A stretch of 64,000 nucleotides of DNA from NCBI GenBank assembly GCA_034401795.1, contig CM067370.1, positions 108,399,387 to 108,463,386 of the forward strand. Reading direction: 5' to 3'. A program made the translations under genes and the position numbers. This DNA is from Chaetoderma sp. LZ-2023a. Taxonomy: Eukaryota; Mollusca; Caudofoveata; Chaetodermatida; Chaetodermatidae. The notes beneath the pieces are model-generated. The model was given only the letters and a program-made list of their open reading frames with translations. It had not been told where the DNA came from and made no database searches. Shown here piece by piece: positions 11,824-24,551 of the stretch; within the stretch, counting starts at the first letter, position 1, and each line of letters opens with the position of its first letter.

Positions 11824-11940
11824 GTCCGTTTGTAGGTCAAGAGAAGACTATCTTTTGAAAATTTACCACTGGGAACACTGTCTCGGTTATTGAGCCAGTC
11901 ATTCCAGTGTTAAATTTTCAAAAATAATCTTCCCTGCAAA
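11824..11940. mobile_element. Family B foldback MITE, copy 2
   Basis: Arms AAGACTATCTTTTGAAAATT and AAATTTTCAAAAATAATCTT with the TTACCACTGG / CCAGTGTTAA and CTGTCTCGGTTATTGAGCCAG centre seen in the other family B copies. Confidence 0.7.
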
Positions 11941-12168
11941 GAGGAATTCATCAAGACCACTGCAGATGCCTTTTGGCCCCCTTGAGCCATCACAAGCTTA
12001 ATTTAAGACAAAATGGGTTAAAGAACCAACACTCCTATTTTCTTCCTTAATACATTTAAAACACACATTCTGCCACTCATTACAGTAGAAGAATCTAACC
12101 AGCATGATCCGCAAGCCACCGCTGTTGGTTCCCTCCTTATTGATTATCTCCCCTTATGCAACCGACCG

Positions 12169-12269
<101 letters not shown>

Positions 12270-12292
12270 CGTCGTCCTATCTACCCTGGTTG

Positions 12293-12655
12293 CAATTCAC
12301 CTTTCCAGACTATCCATCTATCACATGACCTCGTATGACGTCATAATCAGCTCAGCGCGTGTATGATGACGTCACAATCATTACGTCACAAAGAGTCCCA
12401 TATAGACCGTCATCAAATTTCAAATAGTCCGACACGTTGTATGAATTGTATGTCTTTGTAATTCTTTGCTATTTAATAATCATGCTGTTGAACATTTTGA
12501 AACTAATTTGACAGGTCGCTGTTGTTGCCTCAGCACTGTCACATTAGTTTCAAAATATTCAACAGCTTACATGTGTAGTTTTTGGGAAATTAATAGTCAG
12601 GATGTTCAGAGCGAGGTGTGGGCGGAGCTTCGCTAGAGGTGTGCGGGGCATAAAG
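12293..12655 (+). mobile_element. Family A hairpin MITE, copy 6
   Basis: Forward copy: CACCTTTCCAGACTATCCAT at the left, perfect TGACGTCA at 12336-12343 and 12367-12374, foldback at about 12494-12555, then AGTCAGGATGTTCAGAGCGA, GGTGTGGGCGGAGC, and GCGGGGCATA at the right. Confidence 0.8.
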
Positions 12656-14394
12656 ATCTGCTATCTTTTGTAGAATTCCGTATATGATTATCGCGAGCAA
12701 TCTCTATATTGTGGATGTAGTAGTTTCTCACTTCACTTACTATGGGAAGCCTTAAGAAGAAGGTTCGGGCATGTAAGACGAGCTTATGCAGGGGCGCCGG
12801 AAGCACGGGGGCAGCGTAGCCCTTTGGGCAGGGGGCAGCGGGGGCAGCTCTGCCCTTTACCCGTTTCTCTGCGAAAAGTTATTAAACTTTACTTTGGAAC
12901 TTTAAACCAGATTTTTAGAATATTCAGAGCATACTGAGTAGTTGTATTAAAATTCGGTTGTTTTGGTATTAACACAAGTCCATAAAGTAATATGGGAGTG
13001 CTTCTAGGCCGAATCAAATCATCAATGCAAACGCTATTTATGTAGTGGCGGTTACATGTGACATATTGGCCTTTTTATATGTAAACGTTGCACGTATCTT
13101 TGCAAACAAAGGTAAGATGCATAGTCATATGCTATTTGAATTGTTGAAGTGATGCTGGTCCACGCTCCGTTAATGCCTTGCTTAGTGGCTAGAATAGAAT
13201 ATGTATGTGCAATGATGGGCGGCTGGGTGCAGCAATGTGGAAACACTAAATATATTAGAATTAACAGCAACTCTCAAACTCAAATTTTTAATTGGCGTGT
13301 GAAGCAGATGCAAAGGTAGAAATGATTTGTATACACATGACCGATGCGCAATGTCCGTGGGTGTATTTGAGGAATGTGTCTAAGATTTGTTGTCCCCCCC
13401 CACACGCACACACGCACGCACGCACGCACGCATACACACACATGATGGGAGGAAGTTGGGGCCGCCATCGTAAGAATTAAAAAATTAGATGCACTTAGAA
13501 GCCATCTCCTACATCTCCTACATCTCTAAGTAATAAATATCATCCTCATGGATTTTTTAGTACTGTACTGTTTATATGAGTATGAGCCACCCCCACCCCA
13601 CCCCACAGCACCCCACCCCACCGACTCATGCTGTCGTGATACAAATGTCTAGCCCTTTGAGTTCTAACCATAAAAGACGATGCCACCATCCACACGTAAA
13701 CCAAATCAGACATTTGAAGGTCTCCTTTGAATAGCCCGGGCCAAATGTACCTCTGACACCCACACGCCAATATGGCGTAGTAAGAGGCTGCGAAATCATA
13801 ATTTGAATTACTTGTTCCATACACACTAGCTGTTGAATAGTTTGTTACTAATTTGACGTAATTGTGTTGCTACCTCATCTGTCTATTCATCCAGCATGTG
13901 TCCATTGTATTCTTTGACTCAATTAAATGCTGCAAGATCCTAGGCCACTTGCACTGAATATGACCTACGGCTAGTGAGACTACTACTTGCAAACACCAGG
14001 CTGAGAGCATTAGTCAAGTCAGTGAGGTCTGCAGAGTGTGAGGAATCAATCGGCGCCCACAGGGAGATGGTGTATCCCATGTGCTGTTCACCTATTACAT
14101 TGCTGCTGCATTGAAATCTGTGCGGGAAAATTCCACAAGACCAAACCCTCCCTCAGTGTTTACACGTATTCTGCCGATAGAGATGGAATATACCGACGAT
14201 GTGGACTTTACAGACGAAGAAAAGAAAACCCTTGATGAACTCCTGTCAATAGCTGCAAGCGGACTATAAATTGAGAATCTATTTATAAATGAATCCAAAA
14301 ACAGAGTTTACCCGCATACCTATCGACAAAGCATGAAACTAAAGAAAATAACGATCCAATTCGTGGTGGCGAACAATGGAGGGAAACTGAAATC
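12656..14394. other. No recognisable gene; microsatellite and MITE scrap
   Basis: A (CACG)n-like run lies at 13396-13442 and C-rich sequence at 13586-13622. At 13826-13880 CTAGCTGTTGAATAG and TTACTAATTTGACG look like a small remnant of family A. Nothing else recognised. Confidence 0.45.
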
Positions 14395-14985
14395 CGTGGC
14401 TAATTGCTCTGCAGTACTGCTGACATTGCTGCACGCTGTGTCATGGCGAACATAGATTTCCAGTCCTTCTTGAAGCAATGGATTCGTAGGTCAAAGATTC
14501 CATTGACTACATTTATATAACGCAACCTGCATATCATTGATGCTGTATAACTGTAGCAGCTGGGAAGCTCCAAAGGCAGTTCTAGACCAATTTGATACGT
14601 CCCCACCATCACTGGACACCAATGGGCAGACAGTATAATTTCCAACCATGCACTATGCCAGATGTCTAATACATCGCCGCTGTCTGTAAAAGTCGTCCAG
14701 AAAAATGGTCCATGTTTGGCCATGTGCCAAGGATGCCAGAAGACACACCAGCACAGAGCCTTGGAATTTTCCCTACTGGGAGCCAGCAAATATAAAGCCA
14801 GGAGAGGACGTCATGGCATATATATGTTAAGCGTTCTGCAATGTGGCCTCAAGAAAGCAGGAAAGGTACACTCAGATCAAGAATGGACATCAGGAACCTA
14901 AAGATGTTGGCTGAGGACAAGAGACAGTGGTAATAAGCGACGGATGACTGATTGGTGTTTCTACTACGACAGCCGCAGAATACAG
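14395..14985 (+). pseudogene. Non-LTR retrotransposon 3' fragment, copy 2
   Basis: Plus-strand translation in changing frames gives LLYNCSSWEAPKAVLDQFDT, ISNHALCQMSNTSPLSV, then MFGHV-like and MPEDTPA-like segments, and finally RRGRHGIYMLSVLQCGLKKAG and AEDKRQW. The same order occurs at 37763-38062 and 3262-3612. The ...YNC..W...K...LD... and FGHV.RMP segments are typical of LINE sequences downstream of the RT core. Several frameshifts and stops. A CGCAGAATACAGTAGT tail with TACATACAT follows, as in copy 1. Confidence 0.65.
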
Positions 14986-14999
14986 TAGTTATACATACA

Positions 15000-16097
15000 T
15001 TCAGTGTCAGATGAAACATATATATGTGGCTGTGCTGTGCTAATTTCCTTTAAGCATTCACTTAGACTCCTTTAAACCAAATTCTATTAGTAACTAGAGC
15101 AAATATATTAGATTTATGACAGTAATCAGTTTTCATAACATGTTTTAGTCAGTCAGTCACTCAACAGTTTATATGAGTTTATATAGTCAGCCGCTGTAAC
15201 TGATGCAGTTGCATTCCCCTTGGGAGATGTGGATTATTCACATTATACACATGAGAGGGATTATCTTTATGAATTAAGTTGTCTGTCCTTCACGAGTTTC
15301 ATATTTACTACCAAGTGTTTTAGAATACCAGCTTCATTTTCGTTTCAGTATCTTTAGAAACCCAATGTGCTGCGTCCCTTGATTTGTTTCCGCACAATTT
15401 TTAATTTTCAGTTAGGTCCATAGCACACAGGGATGCATCAACTGATTCTCCAATCGACTTATCATAATAAACACTGAAAACAGTTAATACATTACTCTGG
15501 TCATATTCTATAGTTCTGTCAAAATCTGTATAGCATGTGAAATTTGAAGTTAATTCGTGTCTCAAACGGGAAATTCTTGTAAAAGGTTTTGTAGACTGAG
15601 AGATAAAATATATTGTGCGTCCTATATAAAAATGTGCCTTTTTCTCTTCTCTTTGGAGATGCAGCCTTTTACGCCACACATTATGTGCTAACTATAAAGA
15701 TGCAGAGATGAGATAATTAATTTTGTCTCCTGCCTTAGTATCAAGAGAAGATTGTTCCTGGTCCCGTACTTAATTATATGATGCTTTGGAGTTGTTTTTG
15801 TTATCATAGAATGTTAGATGACTATTCTTGAAGTCTTCCTTTATGGTGTTGTTAGTCTTGTTCGCATTATTTGGTGACAGTGTGTTGGAATCGTGTGTGG
15901 GCTATAATGCTAGGCGCTTTCGTCAGTTGTGGGTTCGGTTCCCTGTCAACGCCGAAATGTGTGGTGAAAGCGTTTGTGGGCTATGATGCTAGGCGTTTTC
16001 ACCGGTTGTTGGTTTGGTTCCCTTCCTAGAGCAGTGAGTAGGTTTGTTCGCTCCATAGCTTTTGGAGCCGGTTTATAAAACAGTCTACTAATGGAGA
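15000..16097. other. No recognisable protein; two tRNA-like B-box repeats
   Basis: Two imperfect repeats (about 15893-15945 and 15971-16027) share GGGCTATRATGCTAGGCG and GGTTCGGTTCCC / GGTTTGGTTCCC. The latter resembles a Pol III B box and the former loosely an A box, so this could be the tRNA-derived head of a SINE. I see no complete tRNA fold. The rest is unassigned. Confidence 0.3.
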
Positions 16098-16616
16098 TTG
16101 TTCTCCATCGTGTTGCTCACAGACGAGTTGTGACGATGCCAAAATTAAAAATGTGCTGATGCCAAGGTCGTGGAACATGAAGGTTATTGTAGAGGTTCAG
16201 TCATGGTGTAGGGTGACATTAGTGCTGGTGGCCAGAAAACCGCTACCGCATCCAGAATGGCTCTCTGACTGTCCCTTTGCAAGGGCCTATTCTGGTACAA
16301 TATGGCAAGCGTTCATTGTGATGGATGATAATGCGCGACCACACAGAGTAAGGGTGGTTAATCCCTATCAGGAAAACAAGGGTATCGAGCGAATGGAGTG
16401 GCCAGCTCGGTCTCCTGACTTGAATACCATTGAGCATGCATGGGGCCTTCAGTTGGCAGTCATTTTAGTTTGACCAATCCAACCACCAGCCTCCAGGAGC
16501 TTGAGCATGCAGTAGTGCGCTACATACCGCAAGTTATGTTCCGATCTTTGAATGACAGCATGCAACGAATGTATCAGACTGTAATCAGTGCTAGGGGTGG
16601 TCATACGCGGTACTAA
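16098..16616 (+). pseudogene. Tc1/mariner transposase relic (C-terminal half)
   Basis: The open part contains FIVMDDNARPHRVRVV (second catalytic Asp region) and GIERMEWPARSPDLNTIEHA (third acidic residue, Glu, of the DD34E triad). After a frameshift past EHAW the ending SARGGHTRY and stop at 16614-16616 is typical of Tc1 transposases. The N-terminal helix-turn-helix and the first catalytic Asp are missing or too decayed to see; a weak FSLHR-like match lies near 16100. No terminal inverted repeats recognised. Extinct Tc1 copy. Confidence 0.85.
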
Positions 16617-16733
16617 GTAACCGGGAACCACTGACTGTGTTACTTGGTAGACTTATCCAGACATGACTAGTTCATCCACAGTATGCTGCAGCGTCACATC
16701 CGCCACTTCGCGCATTAGCTTGTAGCTGCTGCT

Positions 16734-17791
<1,058 letters not shown>

Positions 17792-18269
17792 ATGTCTTTT
17801 AGGCTTGCGCGATTATTGCTTTCAGTAATCACGATCGATTATTTAATAATAATCGCGATTACTGGATTAATCAGCTCGAGTACAAATTACTCAGTTATAA
17901 CAGCGAAAAAGCATATCAATGACGAAAGCTGCAATGATGTTGAGAAAGGTCGATTTGCAGGCCAATAGATTATTTTTGAAAATGTATCACTGGAATGACT
18001 GGCCCGATTCTCGAGCCAGTCATTCCAGTGATACATTTTCAAAAATAGCCTTCTCCTGGCCTGCAAATGGGCATGCATTCGTTGAGCAAAATGTAAATTT
18101 CCGTGACCGATCGCAATAAAGAATAATTAAAAGGTAGGTTTTGAAATATTTTATGCTGTAGAATTATTCACGATTATTCGATTATTTAATTGTTAATCAT
18201 AAATTCACGATTTAAAAAATAATCGCGATTTTCGATTTAATCGCGTAATCGCGCAAGCCTAATGTCTTT
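17792..18269. mobile_element. hAT-type MITE with 8-bp target duplication
   Basis: Terminal inverted repeats TAGGCTTGCGCGATTA (17800-17815) and TAATCGCGCAAGCCTA (18246-18261) bound a 462-bp element rich in AATCGCGATT words. It is flanked by a perfect 8-bp duplication ATGTCTTT (17792-17799 and 18262-18269), the length made by hAT transposases. The right flank continues directly into family A sequence (ACTATTTAATAAATATTCTG), so it inserted into a family A copy. A family B foldback sits inside it. Confidence 0.85.
17951..18070. mobile_element. Family B foldback MITE, copy 3 (nested)
   Basis: The best-preserved copy: ATCACTGGAATGACTGGC / GAGCCAGTCATTCCAGTGAT with TTTTTGAAAATGTATCACTG arms and GATTTGCAGGCC / GGCCTGCAAAT ends. 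It lies wholly inside the hAT-type MITE 17800-18261. Confidence 0.8.
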
Positions 18270-18490
18270 ACTATTTAATAAATATTCTGAAACTAATTTG
18301 ACTGGGCGCTGTTGCTGCGATAGGCAGCTGTTCGCAACAGCGCCCAGTCAAATTAGTTTCAAAATATTCAACGACTTACATGTATAGTTTTCTGGAAATT
18401 GATAGTCAGGGAGTTCAGAGATCGATCCCAACACGGACGTGCTGTGGGTGGAGCTTGGATTGAGATGGGCGGGGAATAGCTGAATATAGC
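18270..18490 (+). mobile_element. Family A hairpin MITE, copy 7 (right part)
   Basis: Continues after the hAT insertion: foldback at about 18291-18363 with near-perfect arms through GACTGGGCGCTGTTGC / GCAACAGCGCCCAGTC, then ATAGTTTTCTGGAAATTGAT, GATCGATCCCAACACGG, GTGGGTGGAGC and GGGCGGGGAATAGCTG. Confidence 0.8.
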
Positions 18491-18699
18491 TTAATACTAC
18501 CGGATGTCATGTTCGTGTTCCATTATTTGCCAGAGTTATCACCCTTGAAAAATACAAACTTCGTTAATTTGATCGTCTCCTGGCAACAACTCAGGCGAAA
18601 ACCGATGACATACGAATCCAGAATTTTTTGAAAGCGTGGTCCCAAGAATATGATCTAGACATCACCTTGATGGTATCAAAAGCCACCTGCTACGTTTCT
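18491..18699. other. Possible retroelement scrap
   Basis: A plus-strand frame near 18600-18700 reads IQNFLKAWSQEYDLDITL and then VSKATCYVSV, faintly like the region after the catalytic box in LINE RTs. Too short to assign. Confidence 0.2.
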
Positions 18700-19068
18700 G
18701 TGGCAAGAAATGGACCTTCAGATAGTTATGAATGTATCAATTTTTTTTTACCCATTTTCGTATGAAAAAACATCTACATGACATTATTATTAATTATTAT
18801 GATTATTATTATTAGAAAATGCATACATATGGGTACCGCAATTAATGAACCATTGTCCTCACCAGATACCCACAGAGGCCACATATCTGAATAATTATCT
18901 TAGATTGCAACTTTACGACACACTTTTTGCCCATGAACTGGTCACGAGATGGTCATACTTTAGCGTCACCAAAATAAATTTTGACCATGGGAGTAGGGGC
19001 TGGGGGGGGGGGGGGGTGCTGGTTAGAAGGGAGCCTAAGTAAAATAGGAGCGCTACGAAAATAGATCA
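18700..19068. mobile_element. Family H element, copy 2, left part
   Basis: Matches 7455-7735 in order: ACCTTCAG, TACCCATTTTCGTATGAAAA, ATGACATTATTA, GAAAATGCATACAT, TTTGCCCATGAACTGGTCAC and GCTACGAAAATAG. The match continues only at 22190, about 3.1 kb away, so this copy is split. A run of about 15 G lies near 19003-19017. Confidence 0.6.
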
Positions 19069-19071
19069 TCC

Positions 19072-20013
19072 GCAGGGGCGGATCCAGGAATTCTTTAGGG
19101 CATGGGCGCATAAAAAGGGCACCTATCAAACACCAGGACCAACGTTAGTTAAACCAGCCAAGGGGGTTCGGGGTCCTCACCTGAGGAAATTTTGAAATGT
19201 AGGTGTTCTCAAATGGCTGCTCCTGCGTTTTCAGAGGTAGAGTAGGTGTTTTCGGGAAATGTTAATGATGGAGGCAAGTCGTGTTAGCGGCTGGAATACA
19301 TGCTTACTACAGGTATTAAGGTTCGATAAATCCAAACCTGCTGTATGCCGTCTTCGATTTTGAGGTATTAAGCCGCTAACGCTAGATCAAAATGGTTGCC
19401 ATATTTCATGAGTATCACATGTCGAAATGCAGTATTTGTTAATACTCACTGCGTTCAACTGTGAATTTTAGTGCCAGTTCCAAATGGAAATGTATAATTT
19501 TGTATGACAAAATAGTCCTAATATACCGTAGTGTTATATTATTCAGTGCAACATGGTACGTGTTAACCCTTTGAACCACAATAAAACTAATGGCCACCGA
19601 CATTTGGTATCATAAGAAAGGTTTCCTCACATCTCAGTATCCGCCGCGAAAATAGATGATGGCACCACATTAACAATTCCTCCATCCAAATATCAAGAGG
19701 AGGAATCATTTCTGTCCATGGTCCATGCACTGCGCGTACGGGGTTATATGTTATCACATGCTAAGCCTGATGGGTTTGCTATATTTGAATATACGGTGAT
19801 AGATTATGTTACATTTTCCTAAACTCGAGTCTCCCTAACAGACTAGAATACGCAGCAGTCTACAGGATATAATATACACAGCTAGTGGAGACACATATCA
19901 TACAAGGCATGTAGGGATGGGAAGCACTCACCACCAAGTGACACGTTCAAAGGATTTGATAAACTTGTTCCACCAGCCTGGTTATATAATGAGCTACCGT
20001 AAAGCTATAAAGC
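19072..20013. mobile_element. hAT-like end and non-coding interior
   Basis: CAGGGGCGGATCCAGGAATT at 19072 is a better-preserved version of the start of the family H element at 7140. It is followed by GGGGGTTCGGGGTCCTCACC, comparable to the GTTTCGGGGGTCAACCC stretch of copy 1. This looks like the left end of a second element inserted in copy 2. After about 19300 nothing is recognised. Confidence 0.45.
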
Positions 20014-20993
20014 TTGACACTGCATTGGCTAATAAAGCACTGTAAAGAATTGATATGCATAGTGCTGCCATTCCACCTGGTCAAGGGACGTTTTGTTCAT
20101 TTCCCGACAGACAATGTGGAGATTTTGAGAGCACAATGGACGGAAAAGGAATTTTTCATGTCATTAAAGTTGCAGCATGGCAGACAGGCCCACCAAATGC
20201 TAACCTACTTAATGTTATCAACCTTTCAAAGACAGGAACATTGCATATCCCAGATGTGATGAGTGGCATAATACGAGCACTAAGGAGGGGAGTCACAGAG
20301 CTCACTTTTACAGATCAAATTACAGTTGGATGATTCACACAATTGAGGAATGCCCCTCAGCAATGAAAGCTGTGGCAACAGATATGGCATTCATAATGGC
20401 TCAGTTATCTCAATGACTACGTGGACTTTCTTTAACGAAATGGCTAGCACAACCAATCCAAAGCAAACTTCAGTAGTGTATCTACCTATAATACAGGTTC
20501 CTACGTACGAACTTAATACCTTGAACAGAGTGGTACAGTAAGTATTACATGTAGCACAAACAACAGAAGCATGTTGTTCTAACAATGGATGATGTTGTTT
20601 ATCCAAAATTAATGGAACGCAAATGGTCAGTTGATCAGTACAAGGATGTATCAATACCCCGCCTTGGCGGTCTGCACACTGTTATGAATTTTCACGGCGT
20701 TTTTAGGTCGGCATATGAAGAACTCTGGCCTGTGTCAGCTTTGGGTGGAATGTGAAATTGTGGGTGCCAACGCCACTCAACCATTAATAGCAGGAAAAGG
20801 TTATGCACGGTCTGTGAGAGTCCATAAACTCACATTTCAGACTCTATGACAAATATTGCTTCCTCGGCTGTATGCACATTTTGATAGTGTTGATCTGGAG
20901 CTACGAGCAGAGCTCACCCTTGATGAAACAAAATTTGGCATTGAACATATTGCACTTATAATAGACAAACTAACATCTGAGAGGTTTCAGAAA
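20014..20993 (+). pseudogene. Decayed transposon-like protein of unknown function
   Basis: A conserved-looking protein is spread over several plus-strand frames. In order: LVKGRFVHFPTDNVEI (frame of 20014), then STMDGKGIFHVIKVAAWQTG (frame of 20055), IHTIEECPSAMKAVATDMAF, TWTFFNEMASTTNPKQTSVV, then MDDVVYPKLMERKW, VSIPRLGGLHTVMNFHGVFR, a GYARSVRVHKLTFQ segment, and ELRAELTLDETKFG. I recall very similar unnamed proteins recurring in invertebrate and fish genomes, where their copy number suggests a mobile element, but I know no assigned function. At least four frameshifts and several stops make it non-functional. It ends where the repeat at 20994 begins. Confidence 0.5.
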
Positions 20994-22035
20994 CGCTTTC
21001 AATTATATTTGGCAGGAAGCATCCTTAGGGCATATGGATCCAAGTTTCTTCAAATGAAGCCGATCGGCCAATTGAATATGTTGGTCATCTTGGATCTTAG
21101 GCCGATTTTAGGAAGCGTCTTTAAAAATCTTCTCCGAAACCGCTTGGGCAATCGATTCAAGACTCATGAAACCTCATCTAGGGAAAGTCTTATGCCAAGT
21201 TTGATCAAGAGGACTTGGTTGACCGAATGGTTCAGCGGCCATCTTGGATGACCTAGTTTTCCCGAAAACAACTTCTCCAAAGCCGCTGAAGGGCTCAGGC
21301 CGAAGTTTTGGAGATATGATTATGGAATGAGGGCCATTAAGGTTTGTTCAAAGGAAGTTGATCTGTAAAAAAAACATGGCCGTCGTGGGTCAATCAAAAT
21401 ATAGCGTGTTTGGCGGCCATGTTGGATTTTCTATTTGATGTATTTTGAGGTCGAAATTGGTTTTATATATGTTTTGGGGTATTCTGATCTCAATTTTCGA
21501 AACTGTCGGATAAACGGGTTGCCGGTCATCTTGGATAATTTTCCCGCCGAAAGCTCCCATACTAAAGCAATGGGAAATTTAAAATGTCTTCTCAAGAAAT
21601 GCTGGGCCGATTTTAATTATATTTGGCAGGAAACATCCTTAGGCCATGGAGATTAAGTTTGTTCATACAAAGCCGATCGGCCAATCTGTTTGAGCGATTG
21701 ATTCAAAACTCATAAAATATCATTTAGGGCATGAGCTGAACCAAGTTTGCTCAAGGGAACTTGATTTGCCAAATGGTTGGGCGGCCATCTTGGATGGCCT
21801 GGTTTTCATGAAAGTAACTTCGTCTCCAGAGTCACGGAACGGATTGGGTCGAAATTTGGGAGAGATGATACTGATGACTAAGGGCCATTAAAGTTTGTTC
21901 AAGAGAAGTTGATACATAAAGAAACATGGCCTCCGTTTTCTTATTACAAGTCTGCTCAACTCATTAGAGTTCTACTTATTATTAATGACCATTCTAGTTG
22001 AAATGCCTATGGTTCAGGTGAGCGAGACGGGCCCC
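20994..22035 (+). repeat. Dispersed repeat K, copy 1 (two tandem subunits)
   Basis: Two related subunits of about 610 bp (from 20994 and from about 21605) share AATTATATTTGGCAGGAA, AGCCGATCGGCCAAT, and GGCGGCCATCTTGGATG-type words. The unit end GAAATGCCTATGGTTCAGGT matches, on the opposite strand, 46500-46530. Non-coding; frames across it are chance. Confidence 0.75.
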
Positions 22036-22189
22036 TTGTGCCTCTTGTTTCTGATTGGTTGCATAGTAAATCATGACAGCCATCATAAGCTGCAAAAATG
22101 TACCAACATTTATATACTAAAGCTTGACTATTTGACGAAATGATAAAAATCTTAAAATTCCAGGCATCGTTTATAAGTGGACTATTAGA

Positions 22190-23056
22190 TCATCTGCATA
22201 GATATCATGAGATCAGGTTAGTTATCCTTTAACTTCATTTCCTCATGAAAACGCATGTTTATCCTAACCACATTATTTGTTTCTTTCGGAAAATATCCAT
22301 GCCCGGAAGATTTTGAGAACACGCTAAATAGCTGTTGTCATACAAATACTGTCAAATTAAGCAATTTGTCGCGTTGTACCATCAATCACTAATATACACA
22401 AACATTAAATAACGTGTTTACAAGACACATTTATTTTCATAGCTGAAATAGTGTTTGGTCGATATTGTCAGGATTAACAGACAACCTTATAGGGAAAGGC
22501 ACCGAAAAAGTAATGCCTTTATTCTTGCCTCCAACGAAATGTAGTGTAAAATAAATCAGTTTCTTGAATTTTGCTGGATATGTGATAGCATATGACGAAA
22601 TATTGACGAGTGAAGAATCTGTTAACTCTGCACATCGGCATAACTTGTCTACTATGAATGGGATAGGTGCAATAAGCTCTTTAAATACACGGTATTACAC
22701 AGTTAGATTATTCTGTAAGCTGTTTGCGTGTATTTCAATGTTTGTTCAGTTGTTAATGGGTACCCGATCATATCTCTCAGTTGCGAACATTTTCCTGCCG
22801 AAATGATGGGACGACGGATAGCTAGCTAAGATTTGGCCACGTTGACGTTGTAACGTGGAGAGAAATTGTGTGAATTCTGCGGTACAAAGTACTGATTTCC
22901 GCGACTCTGAGTTATAAAAGAGCGTACTTAGTTTGCTTTCCGAATTAAATGTTAGGGTTGATGCTAAGAGAAGGGTGTATTGTAGGCTTTGACAAATTTA
23001 GTAGTTGGGGGATTGTAGGGGCGCCCTCCTCCCCCACCCAACCGAATCCGCCACTG
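22190..23056. mobile_element. Family H element, copy 2, right part
   Basis: Continues the match to 7735-8526: TTCATTTCCTCATGAAAACG, TTTTGAGAACACGCTAAATA, AATTTGTCGCGTTGTACCA, TTGGCCACGTTGACGTTGTA, GGCTTTGACAAATTTAG. It ends GAATCCGCCACTG, the mirror of CAGTGGCGGATTC. No coding capacity. Confidence 0.65.
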
Positions 23057-24382
23057 GTCATCCCCTTACAACAGACACTAATGTAAGCGAATATATCAGT
23101 TATAGTGAGCAGGCCCAGATTCCTTACATGTTGTCATTTCAACCTTTCGCATTCAGTTAAGTTGTTTTCAAAATATTTAGATATGATATATTTATCCATT
23201 ACTCATGCGCTCAGCTTAATATGTTTGCTCTGACCCTGTACAAGGCCCGAACTGTTATTTGGATCCGGCTTATCGTGCCTGTACAAATGTCTGCCAGGGC
23301 CGAATTTCAAGTTCAATTTCAGTTGATCTACCTGCACATTTAACATTTTAATGAAATGCAATAAAAATAAACAATAATAATAATTATTATTGCAAAACTT
23401 ATGTTATATTTTATGTTAACGCGTCCGGTGACCAGCTGGTTTGAACAAGGCACGCGACCTCGTTAAATAGCATACATGCATATTTAGTTACGACACAGTG
23501 AATACGTATGCTAATGAGGCATAGTTCCTGGCCTCGACGTTTGTATAAAATACATATTTGTATTTCTTACTTTAAGTGTTTTTATGATGTCATAGATTCA
23601 ATAGAGCATAACATGATTTTTGGCTTTATATTTAACAAAATCTGTAAAGGAAAGTCCTTCATGTTTAAATTGTCCATTTTCCCCGTTTGTTTTGTTCAAG
23701 TCCCTCCGTCCGCCCGACTCATAATGCCCCGAAATCAGTTCCCCATTTGATATCGTTAAAGGAAGGGAGAAGGGAAATAACACTTGATGTTTATTGGTAA
23801 TTTCATACAATATTAAATAAACTACCATCGGTAAAAAATGGAAATGAATCGGGATTATTTCAGAAAAAACATTTACTAAATCTAGGAGAGCTTAACTTGG
23901 AGCCAATTTCTAGTGACGTGACTGGTGTTTCGCACTCCGTCGTGTGTCAACAGTGTGTGCAGGTAGGTATACCGCATAGGCCTACCTCAATGTAACGAAA
24001 GTACACCTGAATATAGTTTTGTAAACGGTATGAATAGTATTCTCTATAGGCGCCGATGTAGAGCGATTAACTCTACTGCTAATTCACTATTGCTCCTTTT
24101 GAAAACGTTAGATTTGAAAGTCACTTTTTCTGGTGGAAGCAACAAGTTTTCGTCAAACTGATTTCGAAATACACTGCTGGTTTCCAAGGTCGCAATATGG
24201 TGCCTACTGAATATTTCGAAATTCGTGTGACTGAATGTAGACCACCCCCACCCCTCTACCACCCCTCCACCCCCAACCCCGTCTCTGGAAACAACGGCTT
24301 TCAGTCAAATAGTTTTAAAACTAGACAGTATTTTTGCGTGGCCGCTCACGGCTACGCTTATATTCGGATTGTGTCCCGAATT
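23057..24382. other. No recognisable gene
   Basis: Mixed-composition sequence without motifs. A short ACCACCCCCACCCCTCTACC run is at 24240. Nothing else stands out. Confidence 0.45.
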
Positions 24383-24486
24383 GCTTATAGGCGCGGCCAT
24401 TTTGCGCAAGGGATTGTGGTCTCCAATGGCTAACTAGAAAGATAGATAGAGCACGCCTCTATGATTATATTGGAACCATGGATTTA

Positions 24487-24551
<65 letters not shown>

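Noticed and set aside
14038..14298. Overlapping short frames suggesting a small gene
   Set aside because: Frames overlap on both strands with no recognisable motif; adjacent to a decayed LINE.
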